Positions 42,566-51,911 of a stretch of 64,000 nt of DNA are shown here, piece after piece. Position 1 is the stretch's first letter, and every line of letters begins with the position of its first letter. Origin of the DNA: Ethanoligenens sp047722935 (GTDB lineage Bacteria > Bacillota > Clostridia > Oscillospirales > Ethanoligenentaceae); contig JBDNZS010000001.1 of the NCBI GenBank assembly GCA_047722935.1, positions 1-64,000 of the forward strand. The letters are read 5' to 3'. The translations under genes were made by a program, and so were the position numbers. Below the pieces are notes generated by a model. That model had not been told where the DNA came from. It made no database searches and was given only the letters and a program-made list of their open reading frames with translations.

Positions 42566-44968
42566 GTGCACTACGATTTCGCCGCAATTGAAAAGAAATG
42601 GCAGAAAATCTGGGAGGATACCGGCGCTTTTCACGCAAAGAACGACTTTTCACTCCCCAAGTTTTATGCGCTGGTTGAATTTCCATATCCGTCCGGACAA
42701 GGGCTGCATGTTGGGCATCCGCGTTCCTACACGGCATTGGACATCGTGGCGCGCAAACGGCGGCTGGAAGGCTACAATGTGCTTTACCCGATGGGGTGGG
42801 ACGCATTCGGTCTGCCCACGGAGAACTTTGCCATTAAGAACCACATCCATCCCGAGGTTGTGACCAAAAACAATGTGGCGCATTTTAAGCAGCAGCTGCA
42901 ATCGTTGGGGCTGTCGTTTGACTGGTCGCGGGAAGTTAACACCACAGACCCGTCCTATTATAAATGGACACAGTGGATTTTTCTTCAGCTGTATAAAAAG
43001 GGCCTTGCCTATAAAAAGGAGATGCGCGTCAACTGGTGTACCTCCTGTAAATGTGTGTTGGCGAACGAAGAGGTCGTCAATGGTGTGTGTGAACGCTGCG
43101 GAAGCGAAGTGGTTCACAAGGTCAAGAGCCAGTGGATGCTGAAAATCACGGCGTATGCCCAGCGCCTGATCGATGATCTGGATACTCTGGACTATATTGA
43201 GCGCGTCAAGACCCAGCAGAAAAACTGGATTGGGCGCTCGACCGGCGCGCAGGTGCGGTTTGATACCACAGCGGGAGACCCGCTCTTGATTTACACCACA
43301 CGCCCGGATACGATTTTCGGTGCGACCTATATGGTCATCGCACCCGAGCATCCCATCCTTGAAAAGTGGACGGCTCAAATTGAAAATCTGGACGCGGTGC
43401 GTGCCTATCAGGACGAAGCGGCACATAAATCCGATTTCGAACGCACCGAGGTGCAAAAAGAGAAGACCGGCGTGGAGATCAAGGGCGTGCGTGCCGTCAA
43501 CCCCGCTACAGGCAAGGAAATTCCGATCTTCCTGTCGGATTATGTGCTGGTCACCTATGGCACAGGCGCCATTATGGCAGTTCCGGCGCATGACGAACGC
43601 GACTGGGCGTTTGCCCGTACATTTGACCTGCCCATTGTCGAGGTGGTCGCGGGCGGCAGCGTGGAGAAAGAAGCTTTTACCGACTGTGCGACCGGCAAAC
43701 TGGTCAACTCCGGGTTTCTGGATGGACTCGCGGTGGAGCAGGCGAAAGAAAAGATTATCGGCTGGTTACAGGAAACCGGACGCGGCGAGGCAAAAGTGAA
43801 TTATAAACTGCGCGACTGGGTGTTCTCCCGCCAGCGCTATTGGGGCGAACCCATCCCCATTGTTCACTGCGATAAATGCGGTTATGTGCCGGTGCCGGAA
43901 GACCAGTTGCCGTTGCGCCTGCCGGAAGTCGATTCGTACGAACCGACGGACAACGGTGAATCCCCGCTGGCGGCTATGACCGACTGGGTAAACACTACCT
44001 GCCCGCATTGCGGCGGCCCGGCCAAGCGGGAGACCGACACCATGCCCCAGTGGGCGGGTTCCTCGTGGTATTTTCTGCGCTATACCGACCCGCACAACGA
44101 CAAGGCACTTGCCTCACCGGAGGCACTGCAATACTGGCTACCGGTGGACTGGTACAACGGCGGCATGGAGCATACCACGCTGCATCTGCTTTATTCGCGT
44201 TTTTGGCACAAGGCCCTGTTTGACCTCGATATTGTGCCCACATCGGAACCATATCAGAAGCGGACAAGCCACGGCATGATTTTAGGCGAAAATGGCGAAA
44301 AAATGTCCAAATCGCGTGGAAACGTGGTCAACCCCGATGAGATGGTGAAAGCCCACGGTGCGGATACGCTGCGGCTGTATGAAATGTTTATCGGAGACTT
44401 TGAAAAGGCCGCCCCGTGGTCGGACGCCGGCATCCGCGGCAGCAAGCGCTTTTTGGAGCGTGTGTGGAATCTACAGGAGAAACTTTCTCCCGAGGATACG
44501 TATCGCCCAGCGCTGGAAAGCGACCTGCACAAGACCGTCAAAAAGGTGACGTCCGATATTGAAGACATGAAGTTCAATACGGCGATTGCCGCGCTGATGA
44601 CGCTGCTCAACCGGCTGAGTAAAGAGGGCGTATCGCGTGGGGAGTGGCGTACATTTTTGCTTCTGCTCAACCCGTTTGCGCCGCATATCACCGAGGAACT
44701 GTGGGAAGCCACCGGACTGGGCGGCAAACTGAATGCACAGAAGTGGCCGTCGTATGACGAAGCCAAATGTGTGGACGCACGGGTGCAGATGGCGGTGCAG
44801 GTGTGCGGCAAACTGCGCGGCACCGTGGAAATGGATGCCGACGCCGATCAGGAAACGGTGAAAGCCGCCGCACTGGAATTGCCGCGTGTGCAAGCCAATC
44901 TGGAAGGCAAGCAGATCGTCAAGGTGATTTTCGTAAAAGGTCGGCTGCTCAATATCGTAGCCAAATAA
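42566..44968 (+). CDS. leuS: leucine--tRNA ligase
   Basis: An 800-residue class Ia synthetase. The HIGH-type motif is in the PSGQGLHVGHPRSYTA segment near residues 44-59; zinc-type CTSCK and CERCG pairs follow. The CP1 editing domain spans about 220-400 (TRPDTIFGATYMVIAPEHP; TYGTGAIMAVPAHDERDW). The KMSKS signature is in ENGEKMSKSRGNVVNPDEM. It starts with GTG at 42566, with GGAGGA in the rsfS tail; only three bases separate it from rsfS, so they are coupled. Confidence 0.98.
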   Translation: MHYDFAAIEKKWQKIWEDTGAFHAKNDFSLPKFYALVEFPYPSGQGLHVGHPRSYTALDIVARKRRLEGYNVLYPMGWDAFGLPTENFAIKNHIHPEVVTKNNVAHFKQQLQSLGLSFDWSREVNTTDPSYYKWTQWIFLQLYKKGLAYKKEMRVNWCTSCKCVLANEEVVNGVCERCGSEVVHKVKSQWMLKITAYAQRLIDDLDTLDYIERVKTQQKNWIGRSTGAQVRFDTTAGDPLLIYTTRPDTIFGATYMVIAPEHPILEKWTAQIENLDAVRAYQDEAAHKSDFERTEVQKEKTGVEIKGVRAVNPATGKEIPIFLSDYVLVTYGTGAIMAVPAHDERDWAFARTFDLPIVEVVAGGSVEKEAFTDCATGKLVNSGFLDGLAVEQAKEKIIGWLQETGRGEAKVNYKLRDWVFSRQRYWGEPIPIVHCDKCGYVPVPEDQLPLRLPEVDSYEPTDNGESPLAAMTDWVNTTCPHCGGPAKRETDTMPQWAGSSWYFLRYTDPHNDKALASPEALQYWLPVDWYNGGMEHTTLHLLYSRFWHKALFDLDIVPTSEPYQKRTSHGMILGENGEKMSKSRGNVVNPDEMVKAHGADTLRLYEMFIGDFEKAAPWSDAGIRGSKRFLERVWNLQEKLSPEDTYRPALESDLHKTVKKVTSDIEDMKFNTAIAALMTLLNRLSKEGVSRGEWRTFLLLLNPFAPHITEELWEATGLGGKLNAQKWPSYDEAKCVDARVQMAVQVCGKLRGTVEMDADADQETVKAAALELPRVQANLEGKQIVKVIFVKGRLLNIVAK

Positions 44969-44985
44969 ACAGTAATATGTAAAAG

Positions 44986-45021
44986 AAAACAGGGATTGCC
45001 CGGTCGGGCAATCCCTGTTTT
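44986..45021. terminator. terminator after leuS
   Basis: A 16-bp stem (44986-45001 with 45006-45021), a four-base loop, and A-rich and T-rich ends. It lies between convergent genes and can act in both directions. Confidence 0.88.
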
Positions 45022-45041
45022 GGCATGTATCGGTATTTGTG

Positions 45042-47387
45042 TTACTCGTCCATCAAAGCACAGGGCGAGATATGGCGCACGCGCCCGGCTGCCAGCGTCG
45101 AGATGACAAAAGTCAGCAGCGCAATGACGACACAGATTACCGGAACAGTTGCACCGGGCAGAATGAACGCCACCTTCAAAAGTCCCATTTGGCGAAATAG
45201 TGTGCTGACAAGTGGATTTGCAAGAAATTGCCCCAGCAGGCCGCCCACCAATGCGCCCACAATGCCCACCGGCAGAAAACTGAGTGCGACCTGCCGCTTG
45301 AGCTGCGCGGTCGTGAAACCCAGTGCCTTCTGGATGCCGAACTCCTGGCGGCGGTGCACCAACATCGCGCCGGTGAGCAGCGCGAGAATGAGGATGACAA
45401 TCAATCCCATCACCATGAACATCAGGGTAGCAAAGACGGCAACCACTTTCCCATAAGAGCCGAAAGCGCTCGTTCGGGTTGCACAGTCGTTGGACACACC
45501 GGTGGCCTGTGTGCTAAAGCGGGTGCCGATGGTGTGCATGGTGTCTGTAATATGCGTGTGGTTTTCGGTGTAGACGTACAAATAGGAAGGTACGTAGTGC
45601 GGGGCAATCCGGCGGAACCCTGCATCAGTGAAATACGTGCCTTTCCCCAGGTCGTTGACGCTCTGGGTCAAGCCGGTGATGAGGTAATTTGCGGTTTGCC
45701 CGTTGCAGGTGATGCGCACGGAATCCCCAACGCCTTTATGCAGTCGGCTTGCCAACATGCCGCCAATGGCGACCTCGTTGTCGTGTCTGGGGTAGCGTCC
45801 CGCGTAAGTCTGGTTGTTTTTTAGCAGGTTGAAATCCGGGATGACCGTGCCATAACTGGCCTTTCCGTCGGTTTCCACCATAGACAACCCATATGGAAAC
45901 GTCTGTGTGACGTGCGGCAGCGCGCGGATATCTTGCAATAGTGCGTTTATGTTCGCAGTACCATCCAATGTGACTGTGATATCACTCGATTCGCCGCCCA
46001 TCAGATGCATGACAGCGGTGTTATTCACGCCGAAGTTATAGAACAAAAGAAAGGTGAAAATCGTGGCGAAGGAAACCGCCGCAAAAATGATACCGAGCGC
46101 GATATTTTGACGGATGCTGCTTAGCATGGATTTGCAGGCCAGCGACAGGCTGAGTGGTCCGTGAGATTTGTGTAGGGGGAAGTGGTTTCTGCGGAAGCTG
46201 TGGGTGGAGATGCCGCCGCGCAGCGCCGTGATGACCGGTAGTTTACGGATGCGTGCGCTGGTTACCAGTGCGACCAGTGTGACACAGAGCAGCAGAATGG
46301 CAAGCGAAAGCAGGCTGACCGATGCATCGAACCCCTGCCGCCAGTTTAGGCCGGTTTCTGCCGCCAGAGATTGGCCGTGTGGAATGGCAATTACATAAGA
46401 CAGACCGATACCCACGATGCCGCTTGCCAGTGCCGTCAACAAAAATTGCAGCAGGAACGCGCCGCGAATCTGCCCGCTGGTGTAGCCGACGGCTTCCAGC
46501 GCGCCGATATTGCGCATGTCTTCTTCAATGCTGTTGGCAATGCGAAACCGCACGACCAGCAAAACGATGAGTGCCACCACAAAGGCAAAGGCGATTTCCA
46601 ATGCCGCGCCGATCATCACGGGCATGGAGGTGGCCAGCTTGGTGTTGTTGATGTCCATCCTTCCCAGCGCGTTGTTTTGTGAACCGCCGCGAATTTTGAG
46701 TAAAAGCGCATCGGACAGATCAGATGTGTCCGAAAGGGTTTTGGTATGGGCGTTGAACAATACGGTTTGTACGGAAGAAGGGGCGCTCAACTGTGAAACA
46801 AACTGCTGGTAGGCGCGATTTGGCAAAAAGCAACGGATGCCGCCGGTCATGGTGTTGCCCCAAAGCAGGTCTTCTTCAAAACCCGCGATTTCAAAACGGT
46901 AGGTTTTCCCGAGAATGGTCAACGGAAAGGTGTCGCCCAACCGGTATCCTTTCATAGAGAGCATATAGGGAACATAAATAGAGCGGTCCGTTTCCGCCTT
47001 TCTGGCCCCTACAAATGACAGGTGTGCGGCTTCATTGGTGTTTTCCATAGCAACCGAGGCAGAAAACGTAGAACCGATGATGGGAAAGGAAGCAACATAG
47101 AAAAAGAGCGCCGTTTCTTTGGAAGTATCCGTCACACCTTTGTAGTGCGTGATAAACGTCTCCAATTCTGTTTGCCGTGCTGTGCCAATGGCATCCGGCA
47201 GGATGGCGACAAGATCCGGCGTATGCAGCGCCGCCCGTTTTTGATCAAACATGCGGGGCAGGTTGGTCATGCTGAGCAGTCCCAGATTGAGCAGCAATGC
47301 TGCGATGAGGGTGAGCAGACCCAGTGTAATCCCGGCGCTTTTGTGCTTGCGCAGGTTGGCGGCGGTAAGCATCCAGACGCTTTGCAT
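45042..47387 (-). CDS. FtsX-like ABC transporter permease
   Basis: A 781-residue membrane subunit of a MacB/FtsX-type exporter. There is an N-terminal membrane segment (about 17-45), a large extracytoplasmic domain to about residue 270, a block of three membrane segments, a second anchor near 435 with another extracytoplasmic region, and three more membrane segments at the end. The two FtsX domains are thus in one chain. The ATG at 47385-47387 follows GGGGTGG, two bases after the ATPase stop; GTG at 47396 is the alternative. Such exporters handle lipoproteins, antimicrobial peptides or wall factors; the substrate here is unknown. Confidence 0.9.
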   Translation of the reverse strand: MQSVWMLTAANLRKHKSAGITLGLLTLIAALLLNLGLLSMTNLPRMFDQKRAALHTPDLVAILPDAIGTARQTELETFITHYKGVTDTSKETALFFYVASFPIIGSTFSASVAMENTNEAAHLSFVGARKAETDRSIYVPYMLSMKGYRLGDTFPLTILGKTYRFEIAGFEEDLLWGNTMTGGIRCFLPNRAYQQFVSQLSAPSSVQTVLFNAHTKTLSDTSDLSDALLLKIRGGSQNNALGRMDINNTKLATSMPVMIGAALEIAFAFVVALIVLLVVRFRIANSIEEDMRNIGALEAVGYTSGQIRGAFLLQFLLTALASGIVGIGLSYVIAIPHGQSLAAETGLNWRQGFDASVSLLSLAILLLCVTLVALVTSARIRKLPVITALRGGISTHSFRRNHFPLHKSHGPLSLSLACKSMLSSIRQNIALGIIFAAVSFATIFTFLLFYNFGVNNTAVMHLMGGESSDITVTLDGTANINALLQDIRALPHVTQTFPYGLSMVETDGKASYGTVIPDFNLLKNNQTYAGRYPRHDNEVAIGGMLASRLHKGVGDSVRITCNGQTANYLITGLTQSVNDLGKGTYFTDAGFRRIAPHYVPSYLYVYTENHTHITDTMHTIGTRFSTQATGVSNDCATRTSAFGSYGKVVAVFATLMFMVMGLIVILILALLTGAMLVHRRQEFGIQKALGFTTAQLKRQVALSFLPVGIVGALVGGLLGQFLANPLVSTLFRQMGLLKVAFILPGATVPVICVVIALLTFVISTLAAGRVRHISPCALMDE

Positions 47388-47389
47388 GT

Positions 47390-48148
47390 TTACCACCCCA
47401 TTTCCTTGAGAAAGCCGGTGAGCTTGTCATGTCGGGCGCGATCGCCGCTTACATAGGCTCCCAAATCGCATTCGCCGCAGACCACACCGTCTTTTAGGTA
47501 CAGGATACGGTTGCCGCGCCGTGCGGAGCGCAGGTCATGCGTGACCATGACGACGCTCTGCCCGTTTTGATGCACCTGTGTCAGCACGTCCAGCACCGCC
47601 TTGCCGGAAGCAGAGTTGAGCGCGCCGGTCGGTTCGTCGGCAAAGACGACTTTGGGGCTGTTGATGAGCGCACGCACCACTCCCGCGCGCTGTGCTTCAC
47701 CGCCGGAAAGCTGAGAGGGAAACTTTTTCCAGTCTGCCTCGCTTAATTGAACCTGCGTGAACAAGTGTTTGGCCCGCTCGAACACCGTCTTGCGTTCTCC
47801 GCCGGCCAGCAGACCGCAGGCCAGCACATTGTCCATCACACTCATGCTGTCCATCAGGAAGACTTGCTGAAACACAAATCCGCAGTGTACACGCCGGAAC
47901 ACGGCCAGTTGATCGTTGCTCATGCCGGAAATCTCTTTGCTGGAAAACACGATGCTGCCGAGCGTCGGCTTATCCATGCCGGAAAGCGCATAGAGCAGCG
48001 TGGATTTGCCCGCACCGGAAGATCCCATAATAACGGTGAAGTCGCCCTCGCGAATCTCCAGGTCCAAATTTTTCAGCACATGCTGCTGCAAACCGTCATG
48101 GGAAAAAGTTTTGCAGAGTTTTTGCGTGGTCAGGATTGCTTGTGACAT
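47390..48148 (-). CDS. ABC transporter ATP-binding protein (MacB/LolD-type)
   Basis: A 252-residue nucleotide-binding subunit for the permease that follows it. Walker A is GSSGAGKST (about 42-50), the Q-loop lies in FVFQQVFLMDSM, the signature is LSGGEAQRAGVVRAL, Walker B is VVFADEPTGAL and the H-loop is VTHDL. The ATG at 48146-48148 has GAGGA upstream; a frame five codons longer has no ribosome site. Expression is probably controlled by the response regulator through the repeats at 48228-48265. Confidence 0.94.
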   Translation of the reverse strand: MSQAILTTQKLCKTFSHDGLQQHVLKNLDLEIREGDFTVIMGSSGAGKSTLLYALSGMDKPTLGSIVFSSKEISGMSNDQLAVFRRVHCGFVFQQVFLMDSMSVMDNVLACGLLAGGERKTVFERAKHLFTQVQLSEADWKKFPSQLSGGEAQRAGVVRALINSPKVVFADEPTGALNSASGKAVLDVLTQVHQNGQSVVMVTHDLRSARRGNRILYLKDGVVCGECDLGAYVSGDRARHDKLTGFLKEMGW

Positions 48149-48210
48149 TATAATCATCCTCACAGTATCTGTTTGGCAGGTGCGGCCGTACGTCTTTTGA
48201 AGACGGTTTT

Positions 48211-48265
48211 ATGATACCGCATTTCTTCTTAACAGGTCTTTAAGCGATCCTTAACCAATTCTTAA
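48211..48265 (-). promoter_or_regulatory. response-regulator operator and promoter of the ABC exporter
   Basis: On the minus strand four TTAA(G/A) direct repeats (TTAAG three times, TTAAA once) occur at 48261-48265, 48250-48254, 48239-48243 and 48228-48232, exactly 11 bases apart. The last is followed by TATCAT (-10) at 48211-48216. There is no standard -35. Helically phased repeats of this type are bound by OmpR-family response regulators. A small hairpin (48191-48196 with 48200-48205) lies near the start point. Confidence 0.65.
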
Positions 48266-48278
48266 ATACAGATGCGGT

Positions 48279-49565
48279 TCATTGGGCGAGAGGGATGCAA
48301 AGGTGGACGGAAAAACCGCAGACGGCATTGCCGTTCACGCGGTTCTCACAGGTGAGGGAACCGCCCATTTGCACCATCAGGTACTGCGCGAGGTAAAGCC
48401 CCAAACCGGAGCCGCTTTTTTCAGTGGCGTTTGCGCCCCGATAGAATTTGTTGCAGAGGAGCGACAGACTTTCCGGCGGTGCGCCGGCTCCCTCATCCGC
48501 GATGGTGACAGTGAGAAAAACACCGTCGAACGCGAAGGTGACCTGAATGGCGGTATTCGCGTATTTGTAGGAATTGTGCATGATGTTATCGAATACCTGT
48601 TGGAGCCGCAGACGGTCAAACCGTAGGATGCAGGAGGGAATGGACATTATGACCGCGTGTCCGTTGTAATCAGCGGCGTGAAGCAAACTGCCCAGTACGG
48701 CGCTGCTTTCCTCCGTAGGCGAGACCGACAGCTTTTGCAGTTCTTCCAGCGAAGCGTGGAACAGGTCGTTAATAAGTTGGTTGATTTGTTCGACTTTCGC
48801 GTAAACAGTCTGCCAGCTTTTGCATTTGTCGGCGTCCTGCTCGCGCACCAACATCAGCTCTGTTATGGCCTGAATGGAGGCAACGGGGGTCTTGACGTCG
48901 TGGCTGAGCGAGGCGACCAGTTCTTTTTTGCTCTGGCTGGCATTATATTCGTTTTCGCGCGCGTGAGCCAGTTCAGCGCGCATGAGGTCGAAGCTTTCGG
49001 TAAATGGGCCGAACAAATTCCGTTTGTCCATGGCAAGCGGAATATCCAGATTGCCCGCCGCTACCCGTCTGGCAAACGCTTCCAGCCGCCGAAACGGACG
49101 CACCAGCAAGCCGTGCAGGTAGAGTGCAAATCCCGCGCAGAACAACAGCGGCGCCGCCAACAGGAAGATACCGGTAAACCACAATGTCTGCTGTTCGGTC
49201 TGCCGGTTGTGCATGGCCTGGCTGTAGAACAGCACATTGCCGACGACTTTTCCGCCCGCTTCAATATCCAGAATGGTGTCCCTGCGCCTGACGGCTGCGG
49301 GGATGGAGGCCTCCGGCAATCCAGCACGCGTGGCGGCGCGTACTGTTCCGTTCAAATCTAGAACCGCATAGTCGAACGGATACTGTTTGTCAGGTAGATG
49401 CGTCGCATCCAGCGCGTTCCACTGTTCACCTAATGTGCGCGCTACATCATTGCAGGCGACAGGGTCGGGGATATCTGCGCTGTCTGTACGCAGGATGCAA
49501 AACAGCACAGATAATCCGACAAGAAAAAACACCGCCATGAATAGAAAAATCGGTTTCAGCTTCAT
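48279..49565 (-). CDS. sensor histidine kinase
   Basis: A 428-residue membrane kinase: TM1 about 5-25, an extracytoplasmic sensor of about 100 residues, TM2 about 128-152, a HAMP linker (RPFRRLEAFARRVAAGNLDIPL) and HisKA with His222 in SLSHDVKTPVAS. The ATPase domain has N box DNIMHNSYKYAN, DEGAGAP and GSGLGLYLAQYL. The sizeable sensor domain argues against the BceS-type kinases that lack one. The start overlaps the response-regulator stop by four bases. Confidence 0.95.
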   Translation of the reverse strand: MKLKPIFLFMAVFFLVGLSVLFCILRTDSADIPDPVACNDVARTLGEQWNALDATHLPDKQYPFDYAVLDLNGTVRAATRAGLPEASIPAAVRRRDTILDIEAGGKVVGNVLFYSQAMHNRQTEQQTLWFTGIFLLAAPLLFCAGFALYLHGLLVRPFRRLEAFARRVAAGNLDIPLAMDKRNLFGPFTESFDLMRAELAHARENEYNASQSKKELVASLSHDVKTPVASIQAITELMLVREQDADKCKSWQTVYAKVEQINQLINDLFHASLEELQKLSVSPTEESSAVLGSLLHAADYNGHAVIMSIPSCILRFDRLRLQQVFDNIMHNSYKYANTAIQVTFAFDGVFLTVTIADEGAGAPPESLSLLCNKFYRGANATEKSGSGLGLYLAQYLMVQMGGSLTCENRVNGNAVCGFSVHLCIPLAQ

Positions 49566-50257
49566 GGCGCGCTTTCCTCAAACCGGTAACCGGTTCCCCA
49601 GACCGTTTGGATATAGACGGGATGGTTCGGGTCGTCTTCCATCTTTTCGCGTAAACGGCGGATATGGACATTCAGTGTTCCGTCCCCTGTGACGGCATCT
49701 TCCCAGACGTGTCGGAACAGCTCTTCCTTGGGGATGACGCGCCCCCGGTTTTGCACCAGATAAACCAGCAGTTTGTATTCCATCGTTTTTAGCGGGAGCG
49801 GAACGCCTTGTTTCATGACGCGACTTGCGGAAAAATCAATCACCAGTGTCCCGCAGGTGAAAACGGGAGCTGCAAGTTTGGAGGAGACGGCGGCGCGGCG
49901 GCGTTTGATCACGGCTTTCAATTTTGCCAGCAGCACACTGAGCGAGTAAGGCTTTTGTATGTAATCATCCCCGCCGATGCCGAGTGCCAGTATCTGGTCG
50001 TCGTCACTGGTGCGGGCGCTGATAAAGAGAATGGGAATGTCACTGGTTCGCCGCAGGTGTTTGCAAAGTGCGAATCCGGAATCGCTGGGCAGATTGATGT
50101 CCAGCAGCAGCACGGCTACGGCGTGCTGCCGAAGAAAAGTAAGAGCGGCGGGTGTGTCCGATACCCATGCCGTTTTCAATTCGAACAGGTTAAAGTATTC
50201 ACAGGTGCTTTGCGCCAGCGCCTCTTCGTCATCCACAATCAGGCAGTCGTAGTCCAT
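49562..50257 (-). CDS. OmpR-family response regulator
   Basis: 231 residues from the ATG at 50255-50257 (GGGAGGGAA upstream). The receiver domain has the phosphoacceptor Asp53 in LLLDINLPSDSG, acidic pocket VDDEE and the conserved Lys in IQKPYS. The C-terminal winged helix has the recognition segment LNVHIRRLREKMED and the wing VWGTGYRFE. The regulator and kinase are translated together. The phased TTAAG repeats before the ABC genes are its probable target. Confidence 0.95.
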   Translation of the reverse strand: MDYDCLIVDDEEALAQSTCEYFNLFELKTAWVSDTPAALTFLRQHAVAVLLLDINLPSDSGFALCKHLRRTSDIPILFISARTSDDDQILALGIGGDDYIQKPYSLSVLLAKLKAVIKRRRAAVSSKLAAPVFTCGTLVIDFSASRVMKQGVPLPLKTMEYKLLVYLVQNRGRVIPKEELFRHVWEDAVTGDGTLNVHIRRLREKMEDDPNHPVYIQTVWGTGYRFEESAP

Positions 50258-50283
50258 GAGCAGATTCCCTCCCATCAGTCGCA

Positions 50284-50292
50284 TTATACCAT
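50284..50292 (-). promoter_or_regulatory. promoter of the two-component genes
   Basis: On the minus strand TGG directly precedes TATAAT (50284-50289), an extended -10. Its predicted start is about 20 bases before the regulator ATG. No TTAAG repeats are near it, so the pair looks constitutively expressed. Confidence 0.55.
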
Positions 50293-50299
50293 AATAAAG

Positions 50300-50341
50300 C
50301 ACTGCCCGCGCGTTCCCGGCAGAGAACAGGCGGGCAGTGCC
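50300..50341 (-). terminator. terminator of the aminotransferase gene
   Basis: GCACTGCCCGC (50300-50310) pairs with its complement at 50331-50341. On the minus strand the hairpin is followed by TTTATTAT. It separates the aminotransferase from the regulator promoter directly downstream. Confidence 0.75.
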
Positions 50342-50382
50342 AATGGTCTGGAAATACGGAAAAGCAGCCGGTGTGTCTGTTT

Positions 50383-51678
50383 TTACACCAGGCTGGGTTC
50401 GCGTGCCAGCAGTTTTTCAACGGCAGCCAGCTTTACGCAGAGGGTGAACAGTGAAATGGCGGTGCGCAATTCATCCAACGACGGCATAGTCGGGGCAATG
50501 CGGATGTTTCGGTCACGCGGGTCTTTGTGATAGGGAAACGTCGCGCCCGCCGGGGTGGTTACCACGCCGGCCTCTCTGCACAGTTCAACGATGCGGGATG
50601 CACAGTTGTCCGGCGCATTGAAACTGATAAAATAGCCGCCGTTTGGTTCTGTCCAGTCGGCAATCCCTAATCCGCCCAATTCTTTTTGCAGAATCTCCAG
50701 CACAGCGGAAAATTTTGGTGCAAGAATGGCTTGATGCTTTTGCATATGCGCCTTGAGACCGGTAAGGTCTTTAAAGAAGCGCAGATGCCGCAGTTGATTG
50801 AGCTTATCCGGGCCGATGGTCTGGGCGGACATATGTTGTTTGGCCTCGGTGATATTGGCCACACTGGATGCTAAAACCGCGACCCCCGCACCCGGGAACG
50901 TGATTTTGGAGGTGGAGGCAAACATGTAGACCATATCCGGATGACTGTGCGCGGCGCAGGCGTCCAAGATGTTTTTCAGATGGTCGTGCGTGTTGCGGAT
51001 ATGGTGGATGACATAGGCGTTATCCCAGAAAATGCGGAAATCCACAGCGGCGGGCTGCAAAGAAGCAAATGCGTCCACCACCGCGTCGGAATAGGTTTTG
51101 CCTTCAGGGTTGGAGTACTTCGGCACGCACCAGATACCTTTAACGGCAGGGTCGCTCTCCACCAGATGTTTGACAGCTGCCATATCCGGGCCGTCTTCCC
51201 GCATCTCGACGGGAATCATCTCGATGCCAAGGCTCTCGCATACCGCAAAGTGGCGGTCATATCCCGGTACGGGACACAGGAACTTTATTTTGTCCAGTTT
51301 GCACCATGGCAGACTGCCGTTCACACCGAACAGCATGGCGCGGGCAACCGTGTCGTACATCATATTCAGGCTGGAATTTCCGCCTACAAGGATGTTCTCG
51401 GGCTGGACGTCGAGAATCTCGGCAAACAGGCGCTTTGCCTCAGGCAGACCGTCCAAACCGCCGTAATTGCGGCAGTCGGTACCGTCTTCGGCTTTGCAGG
51501 TTTCTGCCGAGTCCACACAGGTAAGCATGGGGATGGAAAGGTCCAATTGTTCTTTGCCGGGTTTGCCGCGTGCCATATTCAGGTTCAGGCGCTGTGCCTG
51601 ATAAGCTTTATATTGTGCCGCAAGTTGCTCTTTAAGCATCAGAAGTTCTTTGCTTGAGCGGGATGAAAGATTTGTCAT
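50383..51678 (-). CDS. aspartate aminotransferase, type Ic-like (class I/II PLP)
   Basis: A 431-residue PLP-dependent transaminase. Segments NMARGKPGKEQLDLSIPML and CPVPGYDRHFAVCESLGIEM, the cofactor-pocket FRIFWDNAYVIHH and the Schiff-base lysine in FASTSKITFPG fit the aspartate aminotransferase type Ic (MocR-like fold) group. The ATG at 51676-51678 has GGAGG nine bases upstream. There is no DNA-binding domain, so it is an enzyme rather than a MocR regulator. It probably interconverts aspartate/glutamate and their keto acids. Confidence 0.9.
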   Translation of the reverse strand: MTNLSSRSSKELLMLKEQLAAQYKAYQAQRLNLNMARGKPGKEQLDLSIPMLTCVDSAETCKAEDGTDCRNYGGLDGLPEAKRLFAEILDVQPENILVGGNSSLNMMYDTVARAMLFGVNGSLPWCKLDKIKFLCPVPGYDRHFAVCESLGIEMIPVEMREDGPDMAAVKHLVESDPAVKGIWCVPKYSNPEGKTYSDAVVDAFASLQPAAVDFRIFWDNAYVIHHIRNTHDHLKNILDACAAHSHPDMVYMFASTSKITFPGAGVAVLASSVANITEAKQHMSAQTIGPDKLNQLRHLRFFKDLTGLKAHMQKHQAILAPKFSAVLEILQKELGGLGIADWTEPNGGYFISFNAPDNCASRIVELCREAGVVTTPAGATFPYHKDPRDRNIRIAPTMPSLDELRTAISLFTLCVKLAAVEKLLAREPSLV

Positions 51679-51755
51679 GAATCCGGTCCTCCAATCGCGC
51701 CCGACCGCAATCGCAAGCCGCGGTGCCTGTCGGGGCATTACACCGAGCGGTTCTT

Positions 51756-51784
51756 ATTATAGCGTAGATTGTGTGATTTTGCAA
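51756..51784 (-). promoter_or_regulatory. promoter of the aspartate aminotransferase gene
   Basis: On the minus strand TTGCAA (51779-51784), 17 bases, TATAAT (51756-51761). The same -35 and spacing occur at the asnS promoter. Confidence 0.7.
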
Positions 51785-51911
51785 GTTTGATTTTATAAAA
51801 TTGCAAATATATTAAAATACCGGCACAAATAAAAGGTTGGAGCGAGTATTTTGCATTCGGATGTAGTACAACATCATTTTAACGAGCAATGTCCATGGGA
51901 GACGGACGGCA

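Noticed and set aside
48279..50257. Bce-type peptide-sensing module
   Set aside because: The kinase has a ~100-residue external sensor and the permease has a MacB/FtsX-like double-domain layout, unlike BceS/BceB; called a generic exporter with two-component control instead.
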